A stretch of 21,803 nt of DNA, from NCBI GenBank assembly GCA_023554435.1, contig JAMJQV010000373.1, forward strand, positions 1-21,803, given 5' to 3'. Origin of the DNA: Gemmatimonadota bacterium (GTDB lineage: Bacteria; Gemmatimonadota; Gemmatimonadetes; Palauibacterales; Palauibacteraceae). A program made the position numbers and the translations under genes. Positions 7,622-16,933 of the stretch are shown in pieces (the first letter of the stretch is position 1; every line of letters starts with the position of its first letter). A model generated the notes under the pieces. The model was not told where the DNA came from. It saw only the letters and a program-made list of their open reading frames with translations, and searched no databases.

Positions 7622-8644
7622 ATGACCAGACTCTGGCGGCGTCTCGCGTGGATGGCGGTAGGGGTAGCAGCGCTGCTGACGATCGGAACGGTCGGCTTCC
7701 GGCTCCTCCCCGGGTACGATCTGTTGGATGCCTTTTACATGACGGTCATCACCGTCTCGGCCGTGGGGTACGAAGAAGTCCACGACCTGGACGCCGGCGG
7801 GCGCATCTTCGCCAGTTTCCTCATCGTGGGTGGCATCACGATGCTGGGCGTTTGGTTCGCGCTCGTCACGTCCGCCATCGTCGAGATGGACCTCGCTCAC
7901 GTCTTCCTGAGCCGGCGTACCATGAAGAAAATCGAAACGCTCAAGGATCACTACATCGTCTGTGGCGCGGGCCGCACCGGGCGCCAGGTCGCCCGCGAGC
8001 TCGAGGCGGCCGGGAAGCCCTACGTCATCATCGAAAAGGAAGCGGACCGGGCCGAAGCCCTGCGAAGCGAGTTCCCCGAGATCCTTACCGTGGTCGCGGA
8101 CGCTACACGGGATGAGGCCCTGATCGACGCGAAGATCGGTACCGCCGCTGGCCTCGTGACCTGCCTGAGTGCGGACACCGACAATCTGTTCGTGTGCCTG
8201 AGCGCCCGGGACCTCCAGCCGGGCCTCACGATCGTGGCACGGGCCTACAACGAGCAGACCCTGCAGAAACTCTATGTCGCGGGGGCCGATCACGTCGTGA
8301 GTCCGAATCTCACCGGGGGCATGCGGATGGCAGCGATGCTGCTGCAGCCCCAGGTGGTCAGTTTCCTGGATGTGGCGATGCGCAGCGAAGAGCTCGACCT
8401 GCGGCTCGAGGAAGTGCACGTCCCCGAGGGATCATCCTTCGCGGAGCAGACACTGGCCGAGGCGAGGATTCCACACAAGACGGGCCTGATCGTGATCGCG
8501 GCGCGACACGCTGATGCTCCCGGACGAGACGGGCCGTGGGTGTACAACCCGGGTCCGGCTCACCGTATCCTGGTGGGGGATGTCCTGATCGTGATGGGAA
8601 AGGAAGAGCAGATCGACCTGCTGACCGAGAGCCTCCGGGCCTAG
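7622..8644 (+). CDS. potassium channel protein: two-TM pore plus RCK (TrkA-N and TrkA-C) domains
   Basis: A 340-residue MthK-like channel subunit. The first membrane helix is at about 9-28, then a pore helix and filter in FYMTVITVSAVGYEEVHDLD (38-57), then the second helix at about 62-85. A cytosolic RCK/TrkA-N Rossmann domain starts at HYIVCGAGRTGRQVAREL (GAGRTG 115-120), where nucleotide binds in relatives; the TrkA-C part is at about 255-340 and ends with LVGDVLIVMGKEEQIDLL. Such proteins form tetramers that pass K+ under ligand control. The filter is S46-A-V-G-Y-E51 where TVGYG is usual, so selectivity may differ. The ATG at 7622 fits the family N terminus; no good Shine-Dalgarno sequence is present. 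A weak promoter is suggested at 7552-7581. Convergent with the PspA-like gene. Confidence 0.93.
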   Translation: MTRLWRRLAWMAVGVAALLTIGTVGFRLLPGYDLLDAFYMTVITVSAVGYEEVHDLDAGGRIFASFLIVGGITMLGVWFALVTSAIVEMDLAHVFLSRRTMKKIETLKDHYIVCGAGRTGRQVARELEAAGKPYVIIEKEADRAEALRSEFPEILTVVADATRDEALIDAKIGTAAGLVTCLSADTDNLFVCLSARDLQPGLTIVARAYNEQTLQKLYVAGADHVVSPNLTGGMRMAAMLLQPQVVSFLDVAMRSEELDLRLEEVHVPEGSSFAEQTLAEARIPHKTGLIVIAARHADAPGRDGPWVYNPGPAHRILVGDVLIVMGKEEQIDLLTESLRA

Positions 8645-8650
8645 CGGGTC

Positions 8651-8679
8651 GCGGGAGGTACGGTCAGCCGTCCTCCCGC
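8651..8679. terminator. bidirectional hairpin terminator between channel and PspA-like genes
   Basis: GCGGGAGG (8651-8658), bulged T, ACGG pair with CCGT-CCTCCCGC (8668-8679) around the tetraloop TCAG: twelve base pairs. The loop contains the minus-strand stop codon of the PspA-like gene (8664-8666). The following T run is weak on the plus strand (ATTCTGCGTTT). Confidence 0.7.
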
Positions 8680-9335
8680 ATTCTGCGTTTGAGCTCCTCA
8701 AGCTGGAGCTCGGCCAGGTCCTCGCGCGTGAGACCCGGACCCTCTTCACCGAGGTCGTCCACACCGGGGCTCCCATCCAGGTCCCGGTCGACCGCGCGAC
8801 CCGCCGCCCCGAGATCTTCTTCCCGCTCGATGGCGTCCGCCAGGCGGTCGAACTCGTCCACACTCGAGCGACCTCCGCCGCGCATGCGCTCGGTACTGCC
8901 GGCCCGCCTGGCCCGGATCGCCAGAACATCCTTGTGGGCCCGCGCCTCCTTGAGCTGCTCGGTCTGCTCGACGACGGTCTGACGCTGCATCGCTAGTTCG
9001 GCCTCGGCCGCCTCGATCTTCTGAACCCACACATCGATGGCGACCCGGTGCTTCGCCTCGAAACGCAGGGCCACCTCGACCGTCTCTTCGTCGCCGATGC
9101 CCTGCGCCTGGACCGCACGACGGTGGCAGTCGTCGGCCTGCTTCACTTCGCGCTCGTGCGCCAATCGGAGCTTCTTCACCTGCTCCTCGAGGAGCGGGAC
9201 CTGGGACTTCGTCTCGATCAACTCCTCGCGCATACCATCGAGGAGTTTCTCGACGTCCTCGCGGCTCGCGTCACCGGACTTGCCCTCCAGGGCTTCGAGC
9301 GCCGATTCGATGGCGTCTTTCAGCTTCTTGAACAT
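8664..9335 (-). CDS. PspA/IM30-like coiled-coil protein
   Basis: A 223-residue, very charged, almost wholly helical protein. It begins MFKKLKDAIESALEALEG, an amphipathic start, followed by a long heptad-rich coiled coil from about 25 to 150 (for example LLEEQVKKLRLAHEREVKQ and EAAEAELAMQRQTVVEQTEQ), an acidic Gly/Asp-rich linker at about 170-205, and a short terminal helix (LAELQLEELKRRMRE). Length and pattern agree with PspA/Vipp1/IM30 membrane-stress proteins, which assemble on the inner face of the membrane, but the N terminus differs from classical PspA and no pspBC or pspF is nearby. A generic coiled-coil protein is the alternative. A -10-like TAGAAT lies 6 bases before the ATG and no Shine-Dalgarno sequence is seen, suggesting a leaderless mRNA. 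Confidence 0.6.
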   Translation of the reverse strand: MFKKLKDAIESALEALEGKSGDASREDVEKLLDGMREELIETKSQVPLLEEQVKKLRLAHEREVKQADDCHRRAVQAQGIGDEETVEVALRFEAKHRVAIDVWVQKIEAAEAELAMQRQTVVEQTEQLKEARAHKDVLAIRARRAGSTERMRGGGRSSVDEFDRLADAIEREEDLGAAGRAVDRDLDGSPGVDDLGEEGPGLTREDLAELQLEELKRRMREDG

Positions 9336-9341
9336 GCCATG

Positions 9342-9347
9342 ATTCTA
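9342..9347 (-). promoter_or_regulatory. putative -10 element of the PspA-like gene (leaderless arrangement)
   Basis: TAGAAT on the minus strand ends 6 bases before the ATG at 9335, so the expected transcription start coincides with the start codon. No good -35 hexamer is seen at the right distance. Confidence 0.35.
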
Positions 9348-9356
9348 ACGCCGAGC

Positions 9357-9386
9357 TTGTCCCGGTGGAACCCGCCCGGGTACCAT
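9357..9386 (+). promoter_or_regulatory. weak candidate promoter for copA
   Basis: TTGTCC (9357-9362) and TACCAT (9381-9386) with an 18-base spacer, each matching four of six consensus positions. No clear CueR- or CsoR-type dyad is visible between them. Confidence 0.25.
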
Positions 9387-9460
9387 GGAGTTGCAGTCAT
9401 CGGGTCGGGGATCGACCGACTCCGCTACGGCGCACCAGGGTTCCGAGGCCGGAATGAGAC

Positions 9461-11796
<2,336 letters not shown>

Positions 11797-11800
<4 letters not shown>

Positions 11801-12624
11801 TTCCGGCCGGTAGCTTCCCTCGCCCGCACGGCCTCCGACTCCAGCATGTTGTCGTGCATCGCATACTCCGGATTGCCAGCGGTCAGGCCCGCCGGAAGGG
11901 CATCGAGGAACATCGTGTACGCAGCCTGCTGGGCGGCGGTGTCACCCCGGAGCCCTGCAGAGCGCGCTTTCAGGGCGAAAGCGAGCAGGTGCTGGCTGTC
12001 CACCGCAAGCATCAGGTCCGCCTCCTGATCCGCCGCGTCCGGATCGTCCAGGACGAGGTTCAGAAGTCCGAGGTGAAAGCGCGCATCCAGGTCGATCTCG
12101 GCGGGAGGCAGCATTCCGTACGCCTGGATGGCCATGGTGGCGAACTGCTGCGCCTGCGCCTCGTTGCCGGCCTCGTCCTCTCGCATCACGCGGTCGAACA
12201 GCCGGTCGGCCGCCTGGCGCGGAGACATGGAGCCCAGGTCGACGCCCCCGGGTCCGGCGGCGGGGGCGCTCGTCACGGGCGTACCGTCCGGGTTCACTCG
12301 CTCCGCCACCGGCAGGGCGCCGGTCGGCGGCATGTCGCCCACGCGAACCGCGGTCTGTCCCTGGATGAACATGGTGAGAGCGATGGCGAACGCGACCAGA
12401 GCCAGCCCGGAAAGAACCCACGGAAGGTACGCGGTTGCGCCCTTGGCCGGTCGGTGGCCGGTAGGCTCACCACACTCGGCGCAGAACATGGCCTTCGGCT
12501 CGAGACCCTTGCCGCACTTGGAACAGCGGGCTCCGCCTACGCCACCGGATTTTTTACGTACCTCGGCTCCGCACTTCGAGCAGAACCTTCCGTTTTCGTC
12601 GCTACCGCACTTCGGACACCGCAT
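11797..12624 (-). CDS. membrane-anchored double zinc-ribbon protein with extracytoplasmic repeat-like domain
   Basis: Function unknown. Start taken at ATG 12624, with AGGAG five bases upstream; a GTG two codons earlier at 12630 is less likely. The 275-residue protein opens MRCPKCGSDENGRFCSKCGA: two zinc ribbons with Cys3/6/15/18 and Cys34/37/48/51. One membrane helix at about 67-86 (LPWVLSGLALVAFAIALTMF) follows. The rest, beyond the membrane, is a Pro/Ala-rich linker and a helical part from about 130 whose residues (QQFATMAIQAYGMLPPAEID, DARFHLGLLNLVLDDPDAAD) look like degenerate tetratricopeptide repeats. By the positive-inside rule the ribbons face the cytoplasm. It follows apgM by 12 bases on the same strand and is probably cotranscribed, though no functional tie is evident. 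Confidence 0.8.
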
Positions 12625-12629
12625 CTCCA

Positions 12630-12634
12630 CTCCT
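12630..12634 (-). promoter_or_regulatory. ribosome binding site deciding the zinc-ribbon start
   Basis: AGGAG on the minus strand lies five bases before the ATG at 12624, favouring it over the GTG at 12630, which would overlap this site. Confidence 0.6.
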
Positions 12635-12642
12635 GTTCTTGT

Positions 12643-13857
12643 TCAGGCCCCGAACTTGCCGAGCCGGCCAGCCCTGGCCGCCGCCAGCGGCATGAGCTCA
12701 CACCCGCGGATCGTCCCGAGCGCACCACGCGCACATTCCGACTCACCCAGGCCCGCCGTCCCCTCGCTTCGGTGTCCCCGACCGGGACCACCGTGCAGGA
12801 GAAACGGTACCGGGTGCCAGCTGTGACTCTTCATCTTCGCCGGTGTCGAGTGATCGCCCGTAATCAGCGTCACCCCGATGCCGGTTTCTCTCAAGGCGGG
12901 CAGAACTTCGTCCACTCGCTCGATAATGTCCACTTTTCGCCGAAAGTCACCGTCTTCTCCCGCCTTGTCCGTTCCCTTCACGTGCAGGAAGAAGAAGTCG
13001 TAGTCGTCGATCCGCTCCTCCAGCGCCGGAAGCAGGGCGCCCGGGTCGTCATCCACCGCCACGGCGTCCATCCCCACCAGTCTCGCGACGCCGCGGTACA
13101 TGGGGTACGCGGCCATGGCGAGCGAACGCATCCGGAACACGTCCGGAAAGAGAGGCCAATCCGGCAGGGTCGCGAATCCCCGCAGGAGAACCATGTTGGC
13201 GCGGGGTTGGCCGGACAGAGTCTCGGGCACCCGGGCCAACCACTCTCGCGCGATGCGCGCTGCGCGGTCCGACGACGGGGAACCCGCCACCACATCCAGC
13301 GGGGCCACTCCCGTCACGCCCGGATCAGTGTCCTCGATATCCGCATCCGTGGCTTCCTCGGGCCGCAGCACGAGCAGGAATCGATGTTCCTTCACGGGCC
13401 TGACGAAGGTCTGCGCTCCGGCGACCCGGATGCCGTCGAGCAGGTCCAGGACCGGCTCGGCCTCCTCCGTCGCGATGCGACCGGCCCGTCGATCGGTGAC
13501 CACGCCCTCCCCATCGACGGTGCACAGGTTTCCGCGCACCGCGACGTCGCCCGGTTGCAGCGGAAACTCCACGCCGAGAGCAGCGAGGGCTCCGCGACCG
13601 ACCCTGTACCGCAGTGGATCGTACCCGAACAGGGCCAGGTGACCGGGACCACTGCCGGGGGTCACGCCCGTGGCGACCGGCACGTGGAGCCCCGCATCGC
13701 CGCCGGCGAGCAGCGCGTCCATGTTGGGCGTACGGGCCGTTTCCAGTTCGGTCAGTCCGCCTGGCTCGAGCGGCAGTCCGCCGACTCCGTCGAGCACCAA
13801 TAGCATGATCTTCTCGCCCGTCGGTTGCGCGAGCGCTGCGACATCGGTGAGATCCAC
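12643..13857 (-). CDS. apgM: 2,3-bisphosphoglycerate-independent phosphoglycerate mutase, archaeal type
   Basis: Interconverts 3- and 2-phosphoglycerate in glycolysis and gluconeogenesis. Start taken at GTG 13857 because GGAGG lies four bases upstream and the metal site follows soon after; the frame is open to 13977 without family-like sequence. The 404-residue protein has the alkaline-phosphatase-superfamily site LLVLDGVGG near the start, then RTPNMDAL, the nucleophile region TPGSGPGHLALFGYDP, and the second metal cluster in FLHVKGTDKAGEDGD and TLITGDHSTPAKMKSHSWHP. These match ApgM, common in archaea and scattered bacteria, and not GpmI, which is longer. The Ser in GSGPGH is the probable phosphoryl carrier. 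It heads a minus-strand pair with the zinc-ribbon gene and diverges from the lipoprotein-ccm cluster. Confidence 0.92.
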   Translation of the reverse strand: MDLTDVAALAQPTGEKIMLLVLDGVGGLPLEPGGLTELETARTPNMDALLAGGDAGLHVPVATGVTPGSGPGHLALFGYDPLRYRVGRGALAALGVEFPLQPGDVAVRGNLCTVDGEGVVTDRRAGRIATEEAEPVLDLLDGIRVAGAQTFVRPVKEHRFLLVLRPEEATDADIEDTDPGVTGVAPLDVVAGSPSSDRAARIAREWLARVPETLSGQPRANMVLLRGFATLPDWPLFPDVFRMRSLAMAAYPMYRGVARLVGMDAVAVDDDPGALLPALEERIDDYDFFFLHVKGTDKAGEDGDFRRKVDIIERVDEVLPALRETGIGVTLITGDHSTPAKMKSHSWHPVPFLLHGGPGRGHRSEGTAGLGESECARGALGTIRGCELMPLAAARAGRLGKFGA

Positions 13858-13860
13858 GGT

Positions 13861-13866
13861 TCCTCC
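13861..13866 (-). promoter_or_regulatory. ribosome binding site deciding the apgM start
   Basis: GGAGGA on the minus strand immediately precedes the GTG at 13857 (four bases after GGAGG). It is the best such site near the N terminus and supports the GTG over upstream codons. Confidence 0.65.
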
Positions 13867-13971
13867 GGTGATTTCGGGCGCGTTCTCCGTCCACCCTTCC
13901 GACCTGCACCGAGCCGAACATATCGCGTAGGAGCAAGCGGTTCCAGAACACGCCGAAACGGGGCCGAAAGC

Positions 13972-14000
13972 TTGCATCAGGAAGCGTCAGGCCGCATAAC
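13972..14000 (+). promoter_or_regulatory. putative promoter of the lipoprotein-ccm gene cluster
   Basis: TTGCAT (13972-13977) and CATAAC (13995-14000), 17 bases apart, each match four of six sigma70 consensus positions. The leader to the ATG at 14058 would be about 50 bases. The rest of the 200-base divergent region shows no gene. Confidence 0.35.
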
Positions 14001-14057
14001 CAAGTGCTCGTGTGAGGCCGGAACAGGACCCGGCGCATCTGAGGCCGAGGAGGTCAC

Positions 14058-14594
14058 ATGCTCGCTTCCCGAACAACGACATGGCTCGCGACCGGGATGG
14101 TCGCAGGAGTCCTGGCTGCGTGCGCGTCCGGATCCGGGAGCCAGGGCATCAGCCGCGGACCGTCCAACAATGCGACGGTCGTGCGGGTAGCCGCTCCGCC
14201 GGACACCGTGATGCAGAGGGCGTGGGAGGTACTTCGCAACGACGGTATCCAGCCGCGATGGTTCTCACGGTCGGCGGCCGACTCCAGCAACGTCGCGAAG
14301 ATGGAATCCGACTGGATTTACGTCCCGCGGGTGCTGGACTCAGCAGCCTTCGGCTCGCTTTCCGAGCCCGAGAAGTACGTGAAGATGCTCCTGTGGGCGG
14401 AGCCCGAGCGCGGCGGTACGCTGCTCTACGTCGAGGCCCTGTACAATCCGATGTCCGAGCCCACCGAACCGGTGCAGTGGGGGCTCATGCGACCCGTGCC
14501 GGGCGCGCACCCCGCCTGGCAGTACGTGGATCGGTTCGCGCGGGACCTGATACGTCGGCTCGAGGCCGGGGACGAAGAGTCGTCCGGAGACTGA
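14058..14594 (+). CDS. predicted lipoprotein heading the cytochrome c maturation cluster
   Basis: I do not recognise the family. The ATG at 14058 has GGAGG four bases upstream. The N terminus MLASRTTTWLATGMVAGVLA is a short lipoprotein signal with lipobox LAAC, so Cys22 should be lipidated and the mature 157 residues face the periplasm. After a Ser/Gly-rich linker comes a compact alpha/beta domain: VVRVAAPPDTVMQRAWEVLR, DSDW-like strands (MESDWIYVPRVL), an amphipathic helix (SLSEPEKYVKMLLW) and a terminal helix (AWQYVDRFARDLIRRLE), loosely like SRPBCC/BamC-like lipoprotein domains, though I cannot assign it. It precedes ccmA in the same reading frame with only a stop and 15 bases before the best ccmA start, so it is probably in the ccm transcript. 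A role in haem delivery or cytochrome assembly is only inferred from position. Confidence 0.8.
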   Translation: MLASRTTTWLATGMVAGVLAACASGSGSQGISRGPSNNATVVRVAAPPDTVMQRAWEVLRNDGIQPRWFSRSAADSSNVAKMESDWIYVPRVLDSAAFGSLSEPEKYVKMLLWAEPERGGTLLYVEALYNPMSEPTEPVQWGLMRPVPGAHPAWQYVDRFARDLIRRLEAGDEESSGD

Positions 14595-14609
14595 ACGAGG
14601 AAACGGACC

Positions 14610-15338
14610 ATACCGATAGACCGTGAGACCCGAGCCGCGCTCGAACTGGAAGGACTTTCGAAGCGGTTCGGGTGGAACTGGGCTCTGCGCGACGCCAGCG
14701 TTCGCGTGGAGGCCGGAACGACTTTGTGCCTCGTCGGGCCGAACGGAGCCGGGAAGACCACGCTCCTGAAGCTCGTCGCGACCTTGTTGCGCCCATCAGG
14801 GGGCGACGCCCATGTGATGGGGCACTCTCTTCGGAATGATCCGGACGAGATCCGGAAGCGTACCGGCCTTCTCACCGTGCGCGGGTTCCTGTACGACGAC
14901 CTGTCTGCCGCCGAGAACCTCCATTTCACCATGCGGATGGCGGGCCTCAAGCCGAGGCGCGAGGTGATCGCCCGCGTGCTCGAGAGGATCGGCCTCGCCG
15001 AAGTGGCGGACAACCGCATGAGGACGTTCTCCACCGGAATGCGGAAGCGGCTGGCGCTCGGCCAGCTGCTGGTACGCCCCATCGAGGTCGCGCTGATGGA
15101 CGAGCCGTACTCGGGCCTCGATTCGCAGGGCATGCGACTCGTCGATGAGGTCGTCGCCGACTTCAAGGCGGCCGGGACCACGGTCCTGCTGGCCTCGCAC
15201 CAGGACGGTGAAGCGGTGCGCGAAGCCGAGAAGACAGGAATCCTGCGCAAAGGTCACCTGGAGATTCTCCCCGAGTCCGAGCCCCTGAGCCGCCACCTGT
15301 CGGTGGGTGGCCCGGCCGGCGCACCGGAGGTCGACTGA
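14610..15338 (+). CDS. ccmA: haem exporter ABC ATPase CcmA (apparent AUA start)
   Basis: ATP-binding subunit of the CcmAB(CD) transporter that releases haem-loaded CcmE. Walker A is GPNGAGKT (43-50 from the AUA), the signature is FSTGMRKRLALG, Walker B is VALMDEP, then the D-loop SGLD and the switch His in LASHQD. The first strand, LELEGLSKRFGWNWALRDAS, is clearly family sequence, yet no ATG, GTG or TTG lies between the preceding stop (14592-14594) and it; the first such codon is GTG 14706, just before Walker A, which would delete the strand and about 32 residues. ATA 14610, with GAGG nine bases upstream, is the best position, giving 242 residues. A sequencing error (ATA for ATG, or an indel enabling GTG 14623) is an alternative. 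Overlaps ccmB by one base (TGATG). Confidence 0.85.
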   Translation: MPIDRETRAALELEGLSKRFGWNWALRDASVRVEAGTTLCLVGPNGAGKTTLLKLVATLLRPSGGDAHVMGHSLRNDPDEIRKRTGLLTVRGFLYDDLSAAENLHFTMRMAGLKPRREVIARVLERIGLAEVADNRMRTFSTGMRKRLALGQLLVRPIEVALMDEPYSGLDSQGMRLVDEVVADFKAAGTTVLLASHQDGEAVREAEKTGILRKGHLEILPESEPLSRHLSVGGPAGAPEVD

Positions 15339-16015
15339 TGTCCGTCCTCCATCGGGCCTGGGCCATCGTGTGGAAGGACCTCCTCATAGAGGCTCGCACC
15401 AAGCAGAGCTTCAATGCCATGGTGTTCTTCGCCGCACTGGTTCTGTTCATCTTCAGCTTCGCTCTCGGCCCGGACACGGAGCTGCTGCAGGAGGTGGCCG
15501 GCGGTCTGCTGTGGGTCGGAATCGCCTTCACCGGACTGCTGTCGCTCAGCCGCACGTACCAGAACGAAGAGACCAGCGGGGGCCTGGAGGGGCTGCGGGC
15601 CTACCCAGGTGACTCCCGTGCGATTTATCTTGGTAAGTTGCTTGGCAACATCGTGTTGCTGCTCCTGGTCGAGGCCGTGTTGATTCCGGCGGCGGGGATT
15701 CTGTTTCAGGCGAACCTGTGGCCGCACGCCCTCGGGCTGGCGGCCGTTTCGGTCCTGGGCACGATCGGGTTCTCCCTGGTGGGCACCTTCTACTCGGCGC
15801 TCACCGTGAACCTGAGGGCTCGCGAGGTCATGCTGCCGCTGCTGCTGTTTCCCGCACTGGTGCCGGTGCTGCTGGGGGCGGTAAACGCGACCACGCTGAT
15901 CCTGGAGGGAGACCTGATGGGAGAGGCCGTGGTGTGGCTTCGAGTGCTGGGCGCGTTCGACATCATTTTCTTTGTGATCTGTATCTGGATTTTCCCGATC
16001 GCTCTGGAGGAGTGA
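15338..16015 (+). CDS. ccmB: haem exporter membrane subunit CcmB
   Basis: A 225-residue permease with six hydrophobic segments. It opens MSVLHRAWAIVWKDLLIEAR, then KQSFNAMVFFAALVLFIFSF, the usual CcmB start in which a cytosolic amphipathic helix precedes the first membrane segment. TYQNEETSGGLEGLRAYP (family consensus F-x-x-E-x-x-x-G-x-L-x-x-L) is the loop thought to contact the ATPase. The end (IFPIALEE) closes the last helix. CcmB with CcmA drives the ATP-dependent step that frees holo-CcmE from CcmC. The ATG at 15338 shares a base with the ccmA stop, and ccmC begins one base after its own stop, so the genes are cotranslated. Confidence 0.94.
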   Translation: MSVLHRAWAIVWKDLLIEARTKQSFNAMVFFAALVLFIFSFALGPDTELLQEVAGGLLWVGIAFTGLLSLSRTYQNEETSGGLEGLRAYPGDSRAIYLGKLLGNIVLLLLVEAVLIPAAGILFQANLWPHALGLAAVSVLGTIGFSLVGTFYSALTVNLRAREVMLPLLLFPALVPVLLGAVNATTLILEGDLMGEAVVWLRVLGAFDIIFFVICIWIFPIALEE

Positions 16016-16016
16016 A

Positions 16017-16688
16017 GTGGGAGTCAAGTCAAACATCGAGAAGGTCCTGGGCATTCTCGCCCTCGTGACCATGCTGGTCGGCAGCTACGTCGGCCTGGCC
16101 ATCGTGCCGGCGGACGCCGCCCAGGGCAACGTGCAGCGGTTGATGTACGTGCATGTGCCCGCAGCGTGGCTCGCGTTTCTGGCGTTCTTCGTCGTATTCG
16201 TGATGAGCGTCCTGTACCTCATACAGCGGGACGACCGCTGGGACAGGGTGGCTGCCAGCTCGGCCGAAATCGGAGTGGTATTCACGGTCCTGACTCTCCT
16301 CCTGGGCATGATGTGGGGTAAGCCGACGTGGGGCGTGTTCTGGACCTGGGACCCCAGGTTGACGACCACGGCGATCCTCCTCGCCATCTACGTCGGATAC
16401 GGGGCGCTGCGCAGTTTTGCGGAGGACGGTGAGAAGAGGGCTCGCTGGTCGGCGATCGTGGGAGTGATTGGATTCGCCAACGTCCCGATCGTCTACATGT
16501 CGGTCACGTGGTGGCGCACGCTCCACCAGCCGCCGTCCAGTCCACGCAGCGTGGACCCGGACATCCTGTGGACGCTGATGCTGAACCTGGCGGCATTCAC
16601 GCTTGTTTATCTGTATCTGATGGTACGGCGGGTCCGCTACGCGAAGCTCGAAGGGGAACTTGAGAAGAGAATGGCGTACAATGCGTAA
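16017..16688 (+). CDS. ccmC: haem lyase/export membrane protein CcmC
   Basis: A 223-residue inner-membrane protein with six membrane segments. It has the tryptophan-rich haem-handling loop WGKPTWGVFWTWDPRLTT (100-117), and the two flanking periplasmic histidines that ligate haem: His46 in MYVHVPAAW and His170 in WWRTLHQPPS. CcmC presents haem to CcmE for covalent attachment. The start is GTG 16017, one base after the ccmB stop, and gives MGVKSNIEKVLGILALV, a normal N terminus; GGAGG overlaps the end of ccmB just upstream. Its last 8 bases overlap the small CcmD-like gene. It differs from CcmF by length and lack of the long C-terminal part. Confidence 0.95.
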   Translation: MGVKSNIEKVLGILALVTMLVGSYVGLAIVPADAAQGNVQRLMYVHVPAAWLAFLAFFVVFVMSVLYLIQRDDRWDRVAASSAEIGVVFTVLTLLLGMMWGKPTWGVFWTWDPRLTTTAILLAIYVGYGALRSFAEDGEKRARWSAIVGVIGFANVPIVYMSVTWWRTLHQPPSSPRSVDPDILWTLMLNLAAFTLVYLYLMVRRVRYAKLEGELEKRMAYNA

Positions 16689-16899
16689 GTGGAGCGTGAT
16701 CGGCGCAGTCTACGTCGTGGCCCTGATCCTGCTATGGGTCTATACGGGCCAGGTGGGCATGGAGAATCGCGGGTTCATCTTCGCGGGCTACGGACTCACC
16801 TGGGGCGCGCTCCTCTGGTACGCTTTCAGACTGGAATCAAGGGAACGAACGACGGCCCGCGCCGTTGAGTCGTTCGAAGTCGTTGGCGCCGGAGATTGA
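16681..16899 (+). CDS. ccmD: CcmD-like small membrane protein
   Basis: A 72-residue protein from ATG 16681, whose start lies inside the end of ccmC (8-base overlap). It has two hydrophobic segments: VIGAVYVVALILLWVYTG near the N terminus and GFIFAGYGLTWGALLWYAFRLESRER. The second matches the CcmD pattern, an aromatic-rich helix with a central YGLT followed by a charged tail; its place between ccmC and ccmE is the standard one. CcmD has one membrane segment and is needed to release holo-CcmE from the CcmABC complex. The extra N-terminal helix is unusual, so this may be a variant. A codon at 16660 would add seven residues and is not preferred. Confidence 0.7.
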   Translation: MRKWSVIGAVYVVALILLWVYTGQVGMENRGFIFAGYGLTWGALLWYAFRLESRERTTARAVESFEVVGAGD

Positions 16900-16933
16900 A
16901 GCTCCGAGGCAAACAAAAGGGACAATCCGTCAC

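Noticed and set aside
7432..8115. A 227-codon plus-strand frame overlapping the K+ channel gene
   Set aside because: Its translation is Arg/Gly/Pro-rich and out of frame with the well-supported channel protein.
9400..9460. Copper-responsive operator (CueR or CsoR type) before copA
   Set aside because: Only a weak five-base inverted repeat (GTCGG/CCGAC) is seen; it does not resemble known operator spacing.
11854..13803. A 649-codon open frame on the plus strand across the zinc-ribbon gene and apgM
   Set aside because: Spans two convincing minus-strand genes and their junction; composition is typical of an antisense shadow.
14706..14708. GTG as the ccmA start
   Set aside because: Would cut off the first beta-strand and A-loop region of the ATPase, which is clearly encoded in frame upstream.
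15254..16072. A 272-codon minus-strand frame opposite ccmB
   Set aside because: Gln/His/Arg-rich antisense translation of a membrane protein gene; no ribosome site or domain.
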